From Ignavibacteria bacterium (GTDB taxonomy: Bacteria; Bacteroidota; Ignavibacteria; Tepidaquicellales; Tepidaquicellaceae): DNA of 64,000 bases. The DNA is taken from assembly GCA_016704345.1 (NCBI GenBank), contig JADJAH010000024.1, positions 1-64,000 of the forward strand, written 5' to 3'. The notes under the pieces are model-generated. The model had not been told where the DNA came from and searched no databases. It was given only the letters and a program-made list of their open reading frames with translations. Of the stretch, positions 1 through 9,249 are shown piece by piece. The number at the start of each line of letters is the position of its first letter. Positions within the stretch are counted from its first letter, which is position 1. The position numbers and the translations under genes were made by a program.

Positions 1-51
1 TTTCATTTCTCTTCCCCTTTAAAATTATATGAATACTATTAAACGACCAAA

Positions 52-79
52 GCATACCCGGTTCGAAAACCGGGTATGC
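52..79 (-). terminator. Terminator-like hairpin after the PKD/T9SS gene
   Basis: A perfect 12-bp inverted repeat (52-63 and 68-79, 4-nt loop) lies just past the stop codon of the minus-strand gene. The downstream U-tract is interrupted (TTTGGTCGTTT on the minus strand), so termination is likely but not textbook. Confidence 0.6.
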
Positions 80-95
80 AATGGTCACAAATTAC

Positions 96-2468
96 TTATT
101 TGAGAATTATCATCTTTTTCAGGTCAGAAAACTTTTCTGTCTTGAGTCGATAGAAGTAAACTCCGGAGGCAACATCGGTTGCATCAAATCTCATCTCATA
201 ATATCCTGCCGCCTGGAAAGTGTTTACAAGCGTGCTGATCTCTCTTCCAAGAATATCATAGATCACAAGATTAACCGAACCTGCTTCGGGAATCTGATAC
301 TTGATTGTAGTAACAGGGTTGAACGGATTCGGATAGTTCTGACTGAGATCATACGTCTTCGGTATAAGATTCTCTTCAATGAGCACGAAGTTATCAAAAT
401 TCTCATTAATGATAATCTCAACGCCCTCCTCGAGTTCTCTGTTTATAAAAGCGCCGTTAACACCATCCGTTAGTCTAAGCTTTATTCCGCCAAGATTATA
501 TGCCTTGATCTTCAGAGGATGAGTAGCGGAGTTCAGTTTTATCTGATGATTCTGACCGAATGCTTCAACTGAAGTTTCAGTACCAAATCTCACATCAAAA
601 ATACCTGAAGGCGGAACAGGCGGAAGATCAAATGAAGAAGTAATTGAGTTTGCGTTTGCAAGATAAAGACTTGATTTATTTCCTCCATTGTCTGCAATCT
701 CAATTCTTGTCCAGTTATTCAGATTATCAGCAAGCACAGGAGTGTTTTCCGGATTGTTGGTGATGCTTCTCGTCAGAGTTCCTGCCGCTGAAGTCCTTAC
801 CCAATAGCCCTTACCGACTTTCAGCGTATCAGCAGTTACATATCCGTAGTTAAATCCGTAATACGGTGAGATCACAATTCCCGGAGGATTTGATACCAGT
901 CTATTCACCGGAATGTTTTCATCAAACGGACCAATTATGTTCCATCCCTGCACTACACTGATGGCAGTTGAGGTTGGCGGAATTCCATAAATAGGATATG
1001 TGCCTGCGTTTTCAAACTGAACCCAATAGCCCTTACCATTGTCAAGATTCGTCGCAGTTACATAGCCATTGTCATAGCCGTAAGCAGGAAGATAACATCC
1101 CGGGAAAAGTGAAGTTACATGCATGTTATCTGAAAGAAGCGGAACAGAAAGCATATTCCAGAATGGATTAACACTTACGGGAATTGTTCGCTTGTTAAGG
1201 AATTCAATTCTCAGTGATGTAAGCCCGGTATTAGTAAGCACATAACTCCCTTGGTTTCTCATGTTGATGTTGACTATTGTACCGTTTACTACATCCTTAA
1301 GATTGAAGAAACCTGTTGTCGGAAGCGCAGCCGGATTCCATGTAAAAGTAATGGGATAGCCTGCAGATGAAGGCTGGAATTTTATATACCAGTTATTGTA
1401 GGTTATGGTATCACTTCTGATATCACGCTTCGAGTCATCTGGCGATGTAAGCTGGAATCTGCAATCAAATACTCCGGTGGGTGGAGGAGGAGGCAGAACC
1501 TGCTCTCCCAAACAAGTGTCGATTCCATTTGTGCCCTGAGGAGCTACTCCGTAATAAAGGCTGTCATTTATGTTTCCGGCATCGGATAGTCTTATCATCT
1601 GCAGCCAGACAGGTACGCAAGGCAATGGCGTGACTGTGATGTAATTTGTTTTTGTAATTGTGTCAGAATATCCTGACTTTGAAGCAATCAACTTGACCGG
1701 GTAAATCCCGGGAGTATTGTATCTTATGTTAGTTGGATTCTGTGCAGTTGAGGATGAAGGAGTTCCTCCCGTGAATGTCCATGCCCAGTTTGTAGGCGAG
1801 CCCAAAGTAGAGTCAAGAAAATTTACTGTTTGGCCGTAGCTTACTGTTCTGACGTTCGAATAGAAGTTGGCATAAATTCCGTTCAGCAGAGGATCATTGC
1901 TGAAACTAATGATGTGAGTCGGCGGTGTTGAAATGTCCGTATTCGTTGTACCGACATAAGCAAATATCTTTGTGAACGGATTCGGAAGTGCATTCCTCCA
2001 TGTAAGGTTCATTGCAACCGGAGCGAATGTTGCAGCTGTAGTTTGAAGTCTAATCCTGACAATTGTTATCGGCACGCCCGCAGGCATTGGAAATCCGCTA
2101 CCTGCGCCGGGAAAAGTGTTGACAGCCCATCTTAGTTGCCAGGGGGTGGTGGTTGAATAAACTGTTGGATTTCTCGGCTGCATATTTACCGGCATATCTG
2201 AACCGACATTTGACATCGTAACGGTTCCACCGTTAGCAATTCCCGGATTAAGATCAAAAAAGAATTGTCCTCCGGCATATTCATAGTTGGGTACAACACC
2301 GGAATTTGTCCACGTCATATCGAGGTCCCATTCAACGGAATTCACTACGCTCGGCAGCGGTGTCCTGTTTGTGCAATTTAAAATGTATGTGGGATTTTGT
2401 GAGTAAGAAGCATTGGCAATGAGCAAGCAGAGCATTATTGCCGCATAGAAAGTAAGTCTCCTTTTCAT
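96..2468 (-). CDS. Secreted PKD-domain protein with T9SS sorting domain
   Basis: 790 residues. A Sec signal peptide covers about residues 1-23 (ends NASYSQ). The next 180 residues look like a beta-sandwich. A PKD domain lies near residues 205-280, with the typical WAWTFTGGTPSSS and NPTNIRYNTPGIYPVKL strands. Two copies of a unit containing GKGYWV follow near 430-580. The last 85 residues are a T9SS type A sorting domain with NYPNPFNPVTTIKYQIP and a final KKMIILK. By family knowledge the protein crosses the outer membrane by T9SS and is anchored or released; its ligand is unknown. It starts at an ATG directly before the hydrophobic signal. No enzymatic motif is visible. Confidence 0.9.
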   Translation of the reverse strand: MKRRLTFYAAIMLCLLIANASYSQNPTYILNCTNRTPLPSVVNSVEWDLDMTWTNSGVVPNYEYAGGQFFFDLNPGIANGGTVTMSNVGSDMPVNMQPRNPTVYSTTTPWQLRWAVNTFPGAGSGFPMPAGVPITIVRIRLQTTAATFAPVAMNLTWRNALPNPFTKIFAYVGTTNTDISTPPTHIISFSNDPLLNGIYANFYSNVRTVSYGQTVNFLDSTLGSPTNWAWTFTGGTPSSSTAQNPTNIRYNTPGIYPVKLIASKSGYSDTITKTNYITVTPLPCVPVWLQMIRLSDAGNINDSLYYGVAPQGTNGIDTCLGEQVLPPPPPTGVFDCRFQLTSPDDSKRDIRSDTITYNNWYIKFQPSSAGYPITFTWNPAALPTTGFFNLKDVVNGTIVNINMRNQGSYVLTNTGLTSLRIEFLNKRTIPVSVNPFWNMLSVPLLSDNMHVTSLFPGCYLPAYGYDNGYVTATNLDNGKGYWVQFENAGTYPIYGIPPTSTAISVVQGWNIIGPFDENIPVNRLVSNPPGIVISPYYGFNYGYVTADTLKVGKGYWVRTSAAGTLTRSITNNPENTPVLADNLNNWTRIEIADNGGNKSSLYLANANSITSSFDLPPVPPSGIFDVRFGTETSVEAFGQNHQIKLNSATHPLKIKAYNLGGIKLRLTDGVNGAFINRELEEGVEIIINENFDNFVLIEENLIPKTYDLSQNYPNPFNPVTTIKYQIPEAGSVNLVIYDILGREISTLVNTFQAAGYYEMRFDATDVASGVYFYRLKTEKFSDLKKMIILK

Positions 2469-3181
2469 ATAGCAGTATGTTTAATTTTTGAACTAATAAT
2501 TATGTATCATTAAAAACTCTCTTACAAACTCAAAGTAAAATTTAAACTACCGAAACAATAATTCTCAAAAAAACAGAACATATCAAACTTGTTTACCACC
2601 TAATGAGTGAGATCGCTATAATCAAACACTTCATCGAACGCATCTGTTAGTTTATTACAGATTGAAAATCTGTTTTGCTGATTCAGAATAGATACAATAT
2701 AAGCTATGCAAAAGGCATGACTATGCGATGGAATTATACAAGAGGAAGTAAACTTATCTTTCATATTCTGAATCTCTTCATTTGGGTTTTTGATTCTCTC
2801 CCTTTATCGAAAGTCCTGGCATATTATTTGAATATACAACCAGTACAACTTTCAGATATGTACTACGAACACTACAATAATTGCAAATATTGTGCCACTA
2901 TTTTGCGGCAATTTTAACAAATTTTAAATGATTTTTGGAGCATGTCCATTAATTCAACATTGAGCAAAGGAATATTTCCACACTTATAAATTTACCATGC
3001 CCCTTTGGTCAATTGCTCTCAAACTATAAATTTATGTGCATCATGAATCTAACTTACGCAGCAAAGTCTCTTAAACTGGAAATATTGGTAATGAAAATAG
3101 TAGTAAGGTCTTTATAAGTCCATGAAATTTTTCATAATGCTAAAGAAATTATTCATAAGCAATCATCACACTGTCAGCACT
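2469..3181. other. Intergenic stretch, no gene seen
   Basis: About 710 bases of AT-rich sequence between two minus-strand genes. One 80-codon plus-strand frame (2675-2917) has no recognisable composition, signal or start context and is not called. I see no hairpin with a U-tract and no clear repeat. The upstream end presumably carries the promoter of the PKD gene. Confidence 0.5.
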
Positions 3182-3706
3182 CTAGACGGACATTATCATC
3201 TTCACCGCACCTTTTCCAAGAAATGAAACAGCAACAATGCTGATTCCCAAGACGGTAAATGTAACGGAGAATTTAAACATCTTAAATTTTCCCAGTGCAA
3301 TTCTGGAGTTGATAAGAATCTGATTGATGAGATCTTCCTGCATCTTGCTTGGAGTGAACTCAGGATCATCTTCACGCATAAACTTTGTGAACAGCTCGAG
3401 ATCCAATTGAGCCAGATCACCGAAGAAGTACAGATTTGGGTTCGACAATATGTTTTTATCCATAATCTTGTTTTCTGTAGTTGGGAACAGAGAGGAAATG
3501 CTTGTGATAATTGCTAGACAGAACATGCTGGCTGCAGCAATCAATCCAATAGGAAAAATGTATTCGGTAAGTTTGTAATAGTTTACAAATATTGTCACGA
3601 TCATACCGACGTTAAGTGCAATGAATCCGCTGTTCTTGGCTTCTCCAAAGCGGACCATGTCGTTGATGTTCTTGTAGATGTCGATTAATTCGGGCTTGAA
3701 GGACAC
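3182..3706 (-). CDS. Pycsar-effector-like (PycTM/DUF5706-type) membrane protein
   Basis: 174 residues. Hydrophobic segments lie near residues 26-44, 51-72 and 146-168. Between them is a soluble stretch with NLYFFGDLAQLDLELFTKFM, then a QEDLINQILINSRIALGKF helix. The order of an N-terminal helical pair, an FFGDxA...eeF loop, a Q-I...iA..K-Y/F helix and a C-terminal membrane helix matches the Pycsar effector transmembrane family. In that family, cyclic CMP or UMP made by a PycC cyclase triggers membrane disruption during phage infection. No cyclase gene lies beside it, so the defence role is inferred from family resemblance only. It could instead be a related SLATT-type membrane protein. Its upstream region is the 170-bp duplication. 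Confidence 0.6.
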   Translation of the reverse strand: MSFKPELIDIYKNINDMVRFGEAKNSGFIALNVGMIVTIFVNYYKLTEYIFPIGLIAAASMFCLAIITSISSLFPTTENKIMDKNILSNPNLYFFGDLAQLDLELFTKFMREDDPEFTPSKMQEDLINQILINSRIALGKFKMFKFSVTFTVLGISIVAVSFLGKGAVKMIMSV

Positions 3707-3772
3707 AGTTGTTGAACTTATTTAAGTGATGTAAATGAAATTGTGGATTATCCTTGATTTCCTCTTCGACAA

Positions 3773-4110
3773 TTTGAGGTTTCTCCCCAAAGAGAAAGGG
3801 GAGAAACCTCAACTCTGTTTTTGAGCAGAAATTGCACTATTTGTGATTGTGTACTAAAATGGGTTGTTTCGTCTAAAGGCTTGTATCTTTCCACTTTCAA
3901 CCTCCCGCCTCCTGATCAAAGCTTTTAATAGTTTTTTTGAAAATTGAGGTTTCTCCCCAAAGGCCAGGGGGAGAAACCTCAACCCTATTTTTGAGCAGAA
4001 ATTGCACTTTCTGTGGCCTTGTACTCAAATGTTTTCTTCCGGCTCACGGCTTATATCTTTCAACTTTTAATCTCTCAGCCTCCTGATGGGAGTTCTGAAA
4101 ATTTTTCATA
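3773..4110. repeat. 170-bp tandem duplication carrying a 13-bp-arm palindrome
   Basis: Two diverged copies lie 170 bases apart. Each has the perfect palindrome GAGGTTTCTCCCC...GGGGAGAAACCTC (3776-3810 and 3946-3980), then a shared TTTTTGAGCAGAAATTGCAC stretch, then the 3' end of the TPR gene. In the distal copy the coding part survives as a relic (3874-3918, minus strand) that still reads RLKVERYKP but lacks the stop. The duplication therefore includes the last codons of the neighbouring gene. It may act as a terminator or processing site; the arms lack a U-tract. Confidence 0.75.
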
Positions 4111-5198
4111 GATAGAACCTTATCATAGTAATTGTCTGCTGTCGAACTGTTACCCTTGAAATCGTTTATCATGCCTGACAAAAGATAAATATAAGAAGTG
4201 AATGCAGTCTCACTTCCGGGATCCATTTCTCTTGTGAGCTTTTCCGCCTTTATAATTAACTGTTCGGCTTCAAGCGGCCTGCCCATTCTTACAAGACTTA
4301 GCGCGGAGTAATAATGTGCTTCCCGGTTTAGTCCCCTGCTATCATACCCGGCCTTGTTGCTGTCAATCTTTTCAATCACTGCAGACCAACCGGCATAAGC
4401 TTCCATCCATTTGCCCATTCCTATATAACTGTTCAGCAGATATTTCTCAAATACAGGGTTCTGTGGAAACTCTTCGTGCAATGACTTTGAATAGTTCTCG
4501 GCTTCTGTATAATTTTTTTCGTACATGAGATAAAGATAAGCAAGCACGAATCTCGCTTCTGTCTTTGCATACTTAGCACTCACTGACGATTCCTTTATCT
4601 GTGACAGTCCCTTGAGCTTATCTCCTTTTGGGAAGATCAGCATCAGCGGTTTAACCACAGGATAAACTTCCGGAACGTACTCCGCAAAGTAATTGTAAAT
4701 ACCTACACCAAAAATGACATCTTTGTTCAATGGGTTGAGGTTGTATGCTTCCTGAAGAAGGTTGAGGGCTTCCTTACCATCTTCGGCAGCGCCAAACCAG
4801 TTCTCACGCAAACTGCTTACAAGTCCTTTGTATCCAAGCGCTCCGCCTTTGTAGAATAATGCGTACTGATCATTTTCATTTCGCTCCAGGATCTTATCAG
4901 TGATCTCTATTACTTTGTCGGCCTTCTTTCTAAAGAGCTCGTCAAGAGAAGCGTTCTCCTTGTTTAAGTTGATCTTCCACCAAACTATCATCGCATCGAA
5001 GAAATATCCCGCCGGGTCACCGGGTTTTTCACGGATAACTTGGTCGAATCCAATTTGCGCGGAATCAAATTTAAGATTGTATATGTAAGGAATGCTCTTA
5101 AGGATCAGCTCGTCGGTTGATTGGGAATGAACAATTTTTGAGAATCCGGTGATTGTAAGTGACAGCAGAAGTATTCTTATTATGATTCTCTTGTTCAT
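4044..5198 (-). CDS. Exported tetratricopeptide-repeat protein
   Basis: About 385 residues from the chosen ATG at 5198. A longer frame begins at 5243, but its first 15 codons lie over a promoter-like CAAATTTA box (5225-5232), and the ATG at 5198 sits directly before a signal peptide (MNKRIIIRILLLSLTITG, ending VHSQ). The rest is helical with TPR-like units (for example EARFVLAYLYLMYEKNYTEAENY, split here as EARFVLAYLY and NYTEAENY; and AHYYSALSLVRMGRPLEAEQ). A probable periplasmic scaffold protein; no enzyme motif. Its last codons are duplicated downstream in the 170-bp tandem repeat. The partner is unknown. Confidence 0.85.
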   Translation of the reverse strand: MNKRIIIRILLLSLTITGFSKIVHSQSTDELILKSIPYIYNLKFDSAQIGFDQVIREKPGDPAGYFFDAMIVWWKINLNKENASLDELFRKKADKVIEITDKILERNENDQYALFYKGGALGYKGLVSSLRENWFGAAEDGKEALNLLQEAYNLNPLNKDVIFGVGIYNYFAEYVPEVYPVVKPLMLIFPKGDKLKGLSQIKESSVSAKYAKTEARFVLAYLYLMYEKNYTEAENYSKSLHEEFPQNPVFEKYLLNSYIGMGKWMEAYAGWSAVIEKIDSNKAGYDSRGLNREAHYYSALSLVRMGRPLEAEQLIIKAEKLTREMDPGSETAFTSYIYLLSGMINDFKGNSSTADNYYDKVLSMKNFQNSHQEAERLKVERYKP

Positions 5199-5224
5199 TC
5201 TTTTGAGTGAGTATATATTGTCTG

Positions 5225-5255
5225 CAAATTTAGTTTTCTGCATATAAAAAATGAA
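5225..5255 (-). promoter_or_regulatory. Possible promoter of the TPR gene
   Basis: On the minus strand TAAATTTG (5225-5232) matches the Bacteroidota -7 box TAnnTTTG. The -33 element at the usual 20-base distance is TTC (5253-5255), one mismatch from TTG. It supports the shorter start at 5198. Confidence 0.35.
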
Positions 5256-5282
5256 GGACAGTTTCTTTCAAAACTGTCCTTC
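5246..5282 (-). terminator. Rho-independent terminator of the BNR/dockerin gene
   Basis: Inverted repeat with 12-bp perfect arms (5253-5264, 5271-5282). On the minus strand it is followed by ATTTTTTATATG. It lies 20 bases past the stop of the gene ending at 5303. Confidence 0.75.
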
Positions 5283-5302
5283 GAAATGTTACGTCCTGTT
5301 TC

Positions 5303-8300
5303 TTATTTTGAAGAGCCGGTATTTGTCTTCACTGTATTTGTAGAATGCACCTTCCTGAATTGCTCATTGGCAGATTTGATCTTTGCCTTTACAGAAATTA
5401 AATCAGAAGGTGATGTCTCAGGTGATAATTTTGAGACAAAATTAGTAGCGTTGTTATCAGTGATAGCAAGGTCAGATCCGTCAGTTGTATTGTCTCCGTT
5501 AACATCAGTTACTCTGTATCCTGATTCGAAATTAAAAGCATCGTTGTCAATCTCACTTAGGTCAGTTCCGTCAATAGAACCGTCATTGTTTACATCTCCG
5601 CTGTAGAACAACCAGTATGAGCCCGTCAGTACAAGATTGTTTCCGTATCCTTGTGATTGAGCTGATGTGAAATCATACGAAGCAAAGATGCCTTTGGTAA
5701 TTGCTTCACCGCCGGTCTTGCTCCAGGTTTCAAGAGCATTTCTGTGCTTGACCTGCAGATAATATGTTCCTGAATTAGCATACTTGAATACGCAGGGAGC
5801 TGTGAATGAAACTGAATCGAATACAACTGTGGATGAATCAACTATGGCAAATGGTGAACTGATGTTTCTAAGATAGACTTTTACAGTATCTCTCATGCTC
5901 AGAGTGGAACCATTCAAGAATCCTTCCGGAGCGAGTTTGACATTCAACTGCGTGTAAAGACTTCCGCTCTCTACACCTATGTTATCAACGAAGAAGTTGT
6001 TTCCAAATCCGCTTCGTGCTTTGAATCTCACTTTATTTGTTCCTGCAGGAAGTCCCCATGACTTTGATGCCCACTGACTTGCATTAGGAGTAAATGCAGA
6101 ACCCGGAGCCGGTGCCGTATTTAGCGCATATTGACCGGAGGCAGAAGCTGAACCGTATAGTCTTACAAGTACGGAATATGATGATCCTCCGTTGGTTGAT
6201 GTTTCGATAATGATTGAATCTACAGAAGAACCATCCGGAGCATATGCATAATCATATGTTAGCGAATCTCCTGCAATTGAAGCCGTGAAATTTGATGATG
6301 CAAGATATTGTGTTGTTCCGCTTGAAGCATTCCAGAAATCATATTTTGAACTTCCTGTGCCATTTCCGTAAGCACTTACTGCATTATAAGACCATCTCAT
6401 TGTTCCGCCTCCAGATGTGGCCCAACCTGTGGGAGGAAATGTTATGGTAGAGAAAGGCTGGTCGAGTTTCGTGATAACTGTTCCGACATACGGTGTTACG
6501 CTTCCGCTGATCACATCATTGCTAGTATTCTCATCGCTTGCTATGTGCACTGAGTCTCTGACTGTGTAATTAGTTCCTGACATAAATGTCCATGGATCAA
6601 AATTTACATTTGTTGAAGTATTGGCAGCAAGGTTGGTAACTGTTTTTGTGCTTACATAACTTCCCGGTGTAATTCTCCTCGTCACAGAGAATGTTGCGCT
6701 TGATACACCATTATTATTTTTCACAGTACCGGTTGGAGTTATTGTCGGCGTTTCATAATAGTTGTTCCCTAATTGCCCGAGTGATAAAGCCTGAACATCA
6801 ATCTGAGCAGTAACAGTAACATCAGTGTAAACAATATTCATCTTGAACAAACCGCCTGTCTGCATGTTCAGCATATATCCTCTTTCCGTTACAATTATTC
6901 CCGCTCCTGCACCACCGCCTACTGATGTCGATGTAAAGCTGGCGCCGGAATTAGTTGTAAGCCAGGTTGGAGAACCGTAAGTTCCTTTCAGCAACATTGT
7001 AGGATCTTCATGACAATAATCAGAACCCCAGCCCGATGACGATTGAGTTGAATGAAGGAACCAGTTATCTCCATAGTTAGTGGTCTTGTAATATTGACCG
7101 CCGCTCCAGTTGGTTGCCCAGAATGTACTTTTATCAAATACAGTATTGCACATCGAAGGAATCTCCGAGCTGGAGCCGTTAGTATGAACCTTGGTCCAAT
7201 TGACACCATTATTAACTGACTTAAAGATTTCTGCAAGTCCGCTACCTGTAACTCCATCCGCTAAATAAATTACTTTGGAGCTGTCCCACATTACAATGAG
7301 ATCGCAGGGGCTTCTGAATGGATAAGCTCCGCTGATTTCTGTAAATGAAGCTCCATTATCTGTTGATCTGTAGAAACCGCCGCCGTCCGGTGCAAAATAA
7401 TAATTATTGGGATCATTTTGATCCATCTCAAGCGGCTGTCCGTAATTGCTGAAGTTAGCGCTCAAAATATCTGTCCATGTTGCTCCGTAGTTTGTCGATC
7501 TTTTTACTTTGTCCGGTGAACCTGTAATCGCAACCAACCAGATATTTGTATCCAGCGGGCTGACATAAAATGAGTGAGCATTTCCGCCGCCTGTAATAGA
7601 AGCAATGTTAGTCCAGTTTTCACCTCTGTTACGGCTGACATACACGGTTGAGCCGTAAACAACAAACATTGCATTTCTGTCAAACGGATGTTCGCAAAGG
7701 TTGTTTCCAATACCGCCTGTTGCTACAAGTTTAGATACCCAGCTTAAAGCAACAGTTGCGCCGGTTGGCATTGACCAGGTTGTGCCTGCATTTGTTGTAT
7801 AGATTATAACACCGTTAAGACTGCTCACTGCCCACCCCTTGTTTGCATCATAGTAAAAGATGTCAACAAGATTTGCCATCATTGGATTTGTTTCGAAGTT
7901 GAGGAACTTTGTATTTCCACTAAGATTATTTCTAATAAAACCGCCGCCTCCGCAAACACGAACATTGCTGTTATTGCTTCCGGTTACTCCCGTGATATCT
8001 GTTTTTGTTTTTGTGTTTACTGATGACCAGCTGCCGTTATATACAAGCAGTGTTCCATATTCACCAACCACAGTAATTCCGTCAGAAAAATACTTTGCCT
8101 TCAGAAGATTTCTTGTTGTTCCAGATGAAACGGAACTCCATGTACTTCCGCCATCTGCGGTAGTATAGATTGTTCCGGCATTTCCAACGACAATTCCGTC
8201 GTTGCTTCCATTGAAGCTTATTGAATTTAACTGTACTGAAGAAATTCCTGAATTACTATTCGACCATGTGAGTCCGCCGTCAATTGTTTTTACAACTGTT

Positions 8301-8677
8301 CCACCTGTTCCGCATGCATATCCAACAGTTGAGCTTACAAAAGTCACGGATTTTAAATCTGCCCCGGAGCCTGTTGCATAAGCCGTAAGAGGAGAAACCG
8401 TTTTTTGTGTTTTGTACACTGTACCGCCGTTTGCCGCGATCCATACGTCATTTCCAAAAGATGATGTTGAGTTCATGTTTACTGAACCGTTTGGAATGCT
8501 TGTCCATGTTGAACCGCCGTTGGCAGACCTGTAGAGCTTTCCTGCATTTCCTACCGCAGTCAGATTGATGCCGTCCGGCGTAGTAACGCTATTGAACCCC
8601 TGTGCATTTGCGTTATTAAACGAATATGAAAATACAACGGCAATGGCAATTGCCAGGGAGACAAAGAATTTCTTCAT
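5303..8677 (-). CDS. Large YCF48/BNR beta-propeller protein with dockerin-like C-terminal module
   Basis: 1124 residues. Signal peptide at 1-25 (ends NNANAQ). Residues 30-620 form repeated BNR/YCF48 propeller blades (S.DGG.TW, TTNYGDNW) like photosystem II stability or sortilin-type propellers. Blocks shared with four paralogues in this window are VCGGGGFIRNN, YGQPLEMDQN, SMCNTVFD and WGSDYCHEDP. CARDB-like and jelly-roll-like segments follow (about 640-900). Instead of a T9SS sorting domain there is a 165-residue module with KHRNALETWSK and two calcium-loop sequences, GDVNNDGSIDGTDLSEIDND and DVNGDNTTDGSDLAITDN, then a 38-residue basic tail. Probably extracellular. Function unknown; family knowledge supports only the propeller fold. 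Confidence 0.88.
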   Translation of the reverse strand: MKKFFVSLAIAIAVVFSYSFNNANAQGFNSVTTPDGINLTAVGNAGKLYRSANGGSTWTSIPNGSVNMNSTSSFGNDVWIAANGGTVYKTQKTVSPLTAYATGSGADLKSVTFVSSTVGYACGTGGTVVKTIDGGLTWSNSNSGISSVQLNSISFNGSNDGIVVGNAGTIYTTADGGSTWSSVSSGTTRNLLKAKYFSDGITVVGEYGTLLVYNGSWSSVNTKTKTDITGVTGSNNSNVRVCGGGGFIRNNLSGNTKFLNFETNPMMANLVDIFYYDANKGWAVSSLNGVIIYTTNAGTTWSMPTGATVALSWVSKLVATGGIGNNLCEHPFDRNAMFVVYGSTVYVSRNRGENWTNIASITGGGNAHSFYVSPLDTNIWLVAITGSPDKVKRSTNYGATWTDILSANFSNYGQPLEMDQNDPNNYYFAPDGGGFYRSTDNGASFTEISGAYPFRSPCDLIVMWDSSKVIYLADGVTGSGLAEIFKSVNNGVNWTKVHTNGSSSEIPSMCNTVFDKSTFWATNWSGGQYYKTTNYGDNWFLHSTQSSSGWGSDYCHEDPTMLLKGTYGSPTWLTTNSGASFTSTSVGGGAGAGIIVTERGYMLNMQTGGLFKMNIVYTDVTVTAQIDVQALSLGQLGNNYYETPTITPTGTVKNNNGVSSATFSVTRRITPGSYVSTKTVTNLAANTSTNVNFDPWTFMSGTNYTVRDSVHIASDENTSNDVISGSVTPYVGTVITKLDQPFSTITFPPTGWATSGGGTMRWSYNAVSAYGNGTGSSKYDFWNASSGTTQYLASSNFTASIAGDSLTYDYAYAPDGSSVDSIIIETSTNGGSSYSVLVRLYGSASASGQYALNTAPAPGSAFTPNASQWASKSWGLPAGTNKVRFKARSGFGNNFFVDNIGVESGSLYTQLNVKLAPEGFLNGSTLSMRDTVKVYLRNISSPFAIVDSSTVVFDSVSFTAPCVFKYANSGTYYLQVKHRNALETWSKTGGEAITKGIFASYDFTSAQSQGYGNNLVLTGSYWLFYSGDVNNDGSIDGTDLSEIDNDAFNFESGYRVTDVNGDNTTDGSDLAITDNNATNFVSKLSPETSPSDLISVKAKIKSANEQFRKVHSTNTVKTNTGSSK

Positions 8678-8796
8678 TTTGAATTGATTGTTTTAGAAAA
8701 ATTAATTGGAGTTTGTCAAAATATGCTTCCTGATTGATACTTTCAATATCAAACTAGGATTTTGTATACACATTTTCAAGCAGAGTTCTATTTGGA

Positions 8797-9020
8797 TTTC
8801 ACAGAGTTACATGGAGATTTCACGGAGCTACACGGAGGAGTGTCAGAGCGCAAATGAGAATGGAAATTATATCAGGTCAATCGAATTCTATTTAAATCAA
8901 ATTTTTAAGAGCAAGCTTTTTCGTGCGGTCAGCCGAAACAGTTTTCCATAAAGACTTGTATAACTCGATGCAAATCTAAGCATCTCTGTGTTACTCCGTG
9001 AAATCTCAGTGGAACTCTGA
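8797..9020. repeat. Paired inverted CACGGAGTTACACGGAG repeats (copy 1)
   Basis: Plus-strand array of ACAGAGTTACATGGAG and CACGGAGCTACACGGAG units at 8797-8842, and the same units in reverse orientation at 8981-9020, about 140 unrelated bases between. Further half-copies lie near 9066-9081 and 9188-9225. The 572-base gap 8678-9249 holds no credible gene; an 81-codon frame at 8706 reads through the repeat. Confidence 0.7.
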
Positions 9021-9249
9021 GTAAATGTGTGTAACATTTTATAGAAAGATTGCAGTTTGCTTTAGAGCAGAGTTCCACTGATAAAGGAAATTGAATTCAG
9101 TTAATCGAAATCTGTTCCGGTCATAATTAAAAAAAGTGAGCGCTTCAATGAAGACAACGGATCCAGTTTTAAAGAGTCATGTATAACTCGCTGCAACTCT
9201 ATGTTTCTCCATGGAACTTTGAATAGCGTTGTTCAGAAATATTGCTTTT

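Noticed and set aside
2675..2917. 80-codon plus-strand frame in the gap after the PKD gene
   Set aside because: No signal peptide, domain, start context or composition unlike random AT-rich sequence.
8706..8951. 81-codon frame reading through the CACGGAG repeats
   Set aside because: The coding impression comes from the repeat units; other repeat copies are not open in the same frame.
8797..9020. Possible CRISPR array from the repeated CACGGAG units
   Set aside because: Units are of variable length, without regular spacers, in both orientations, and no cas gene is present.
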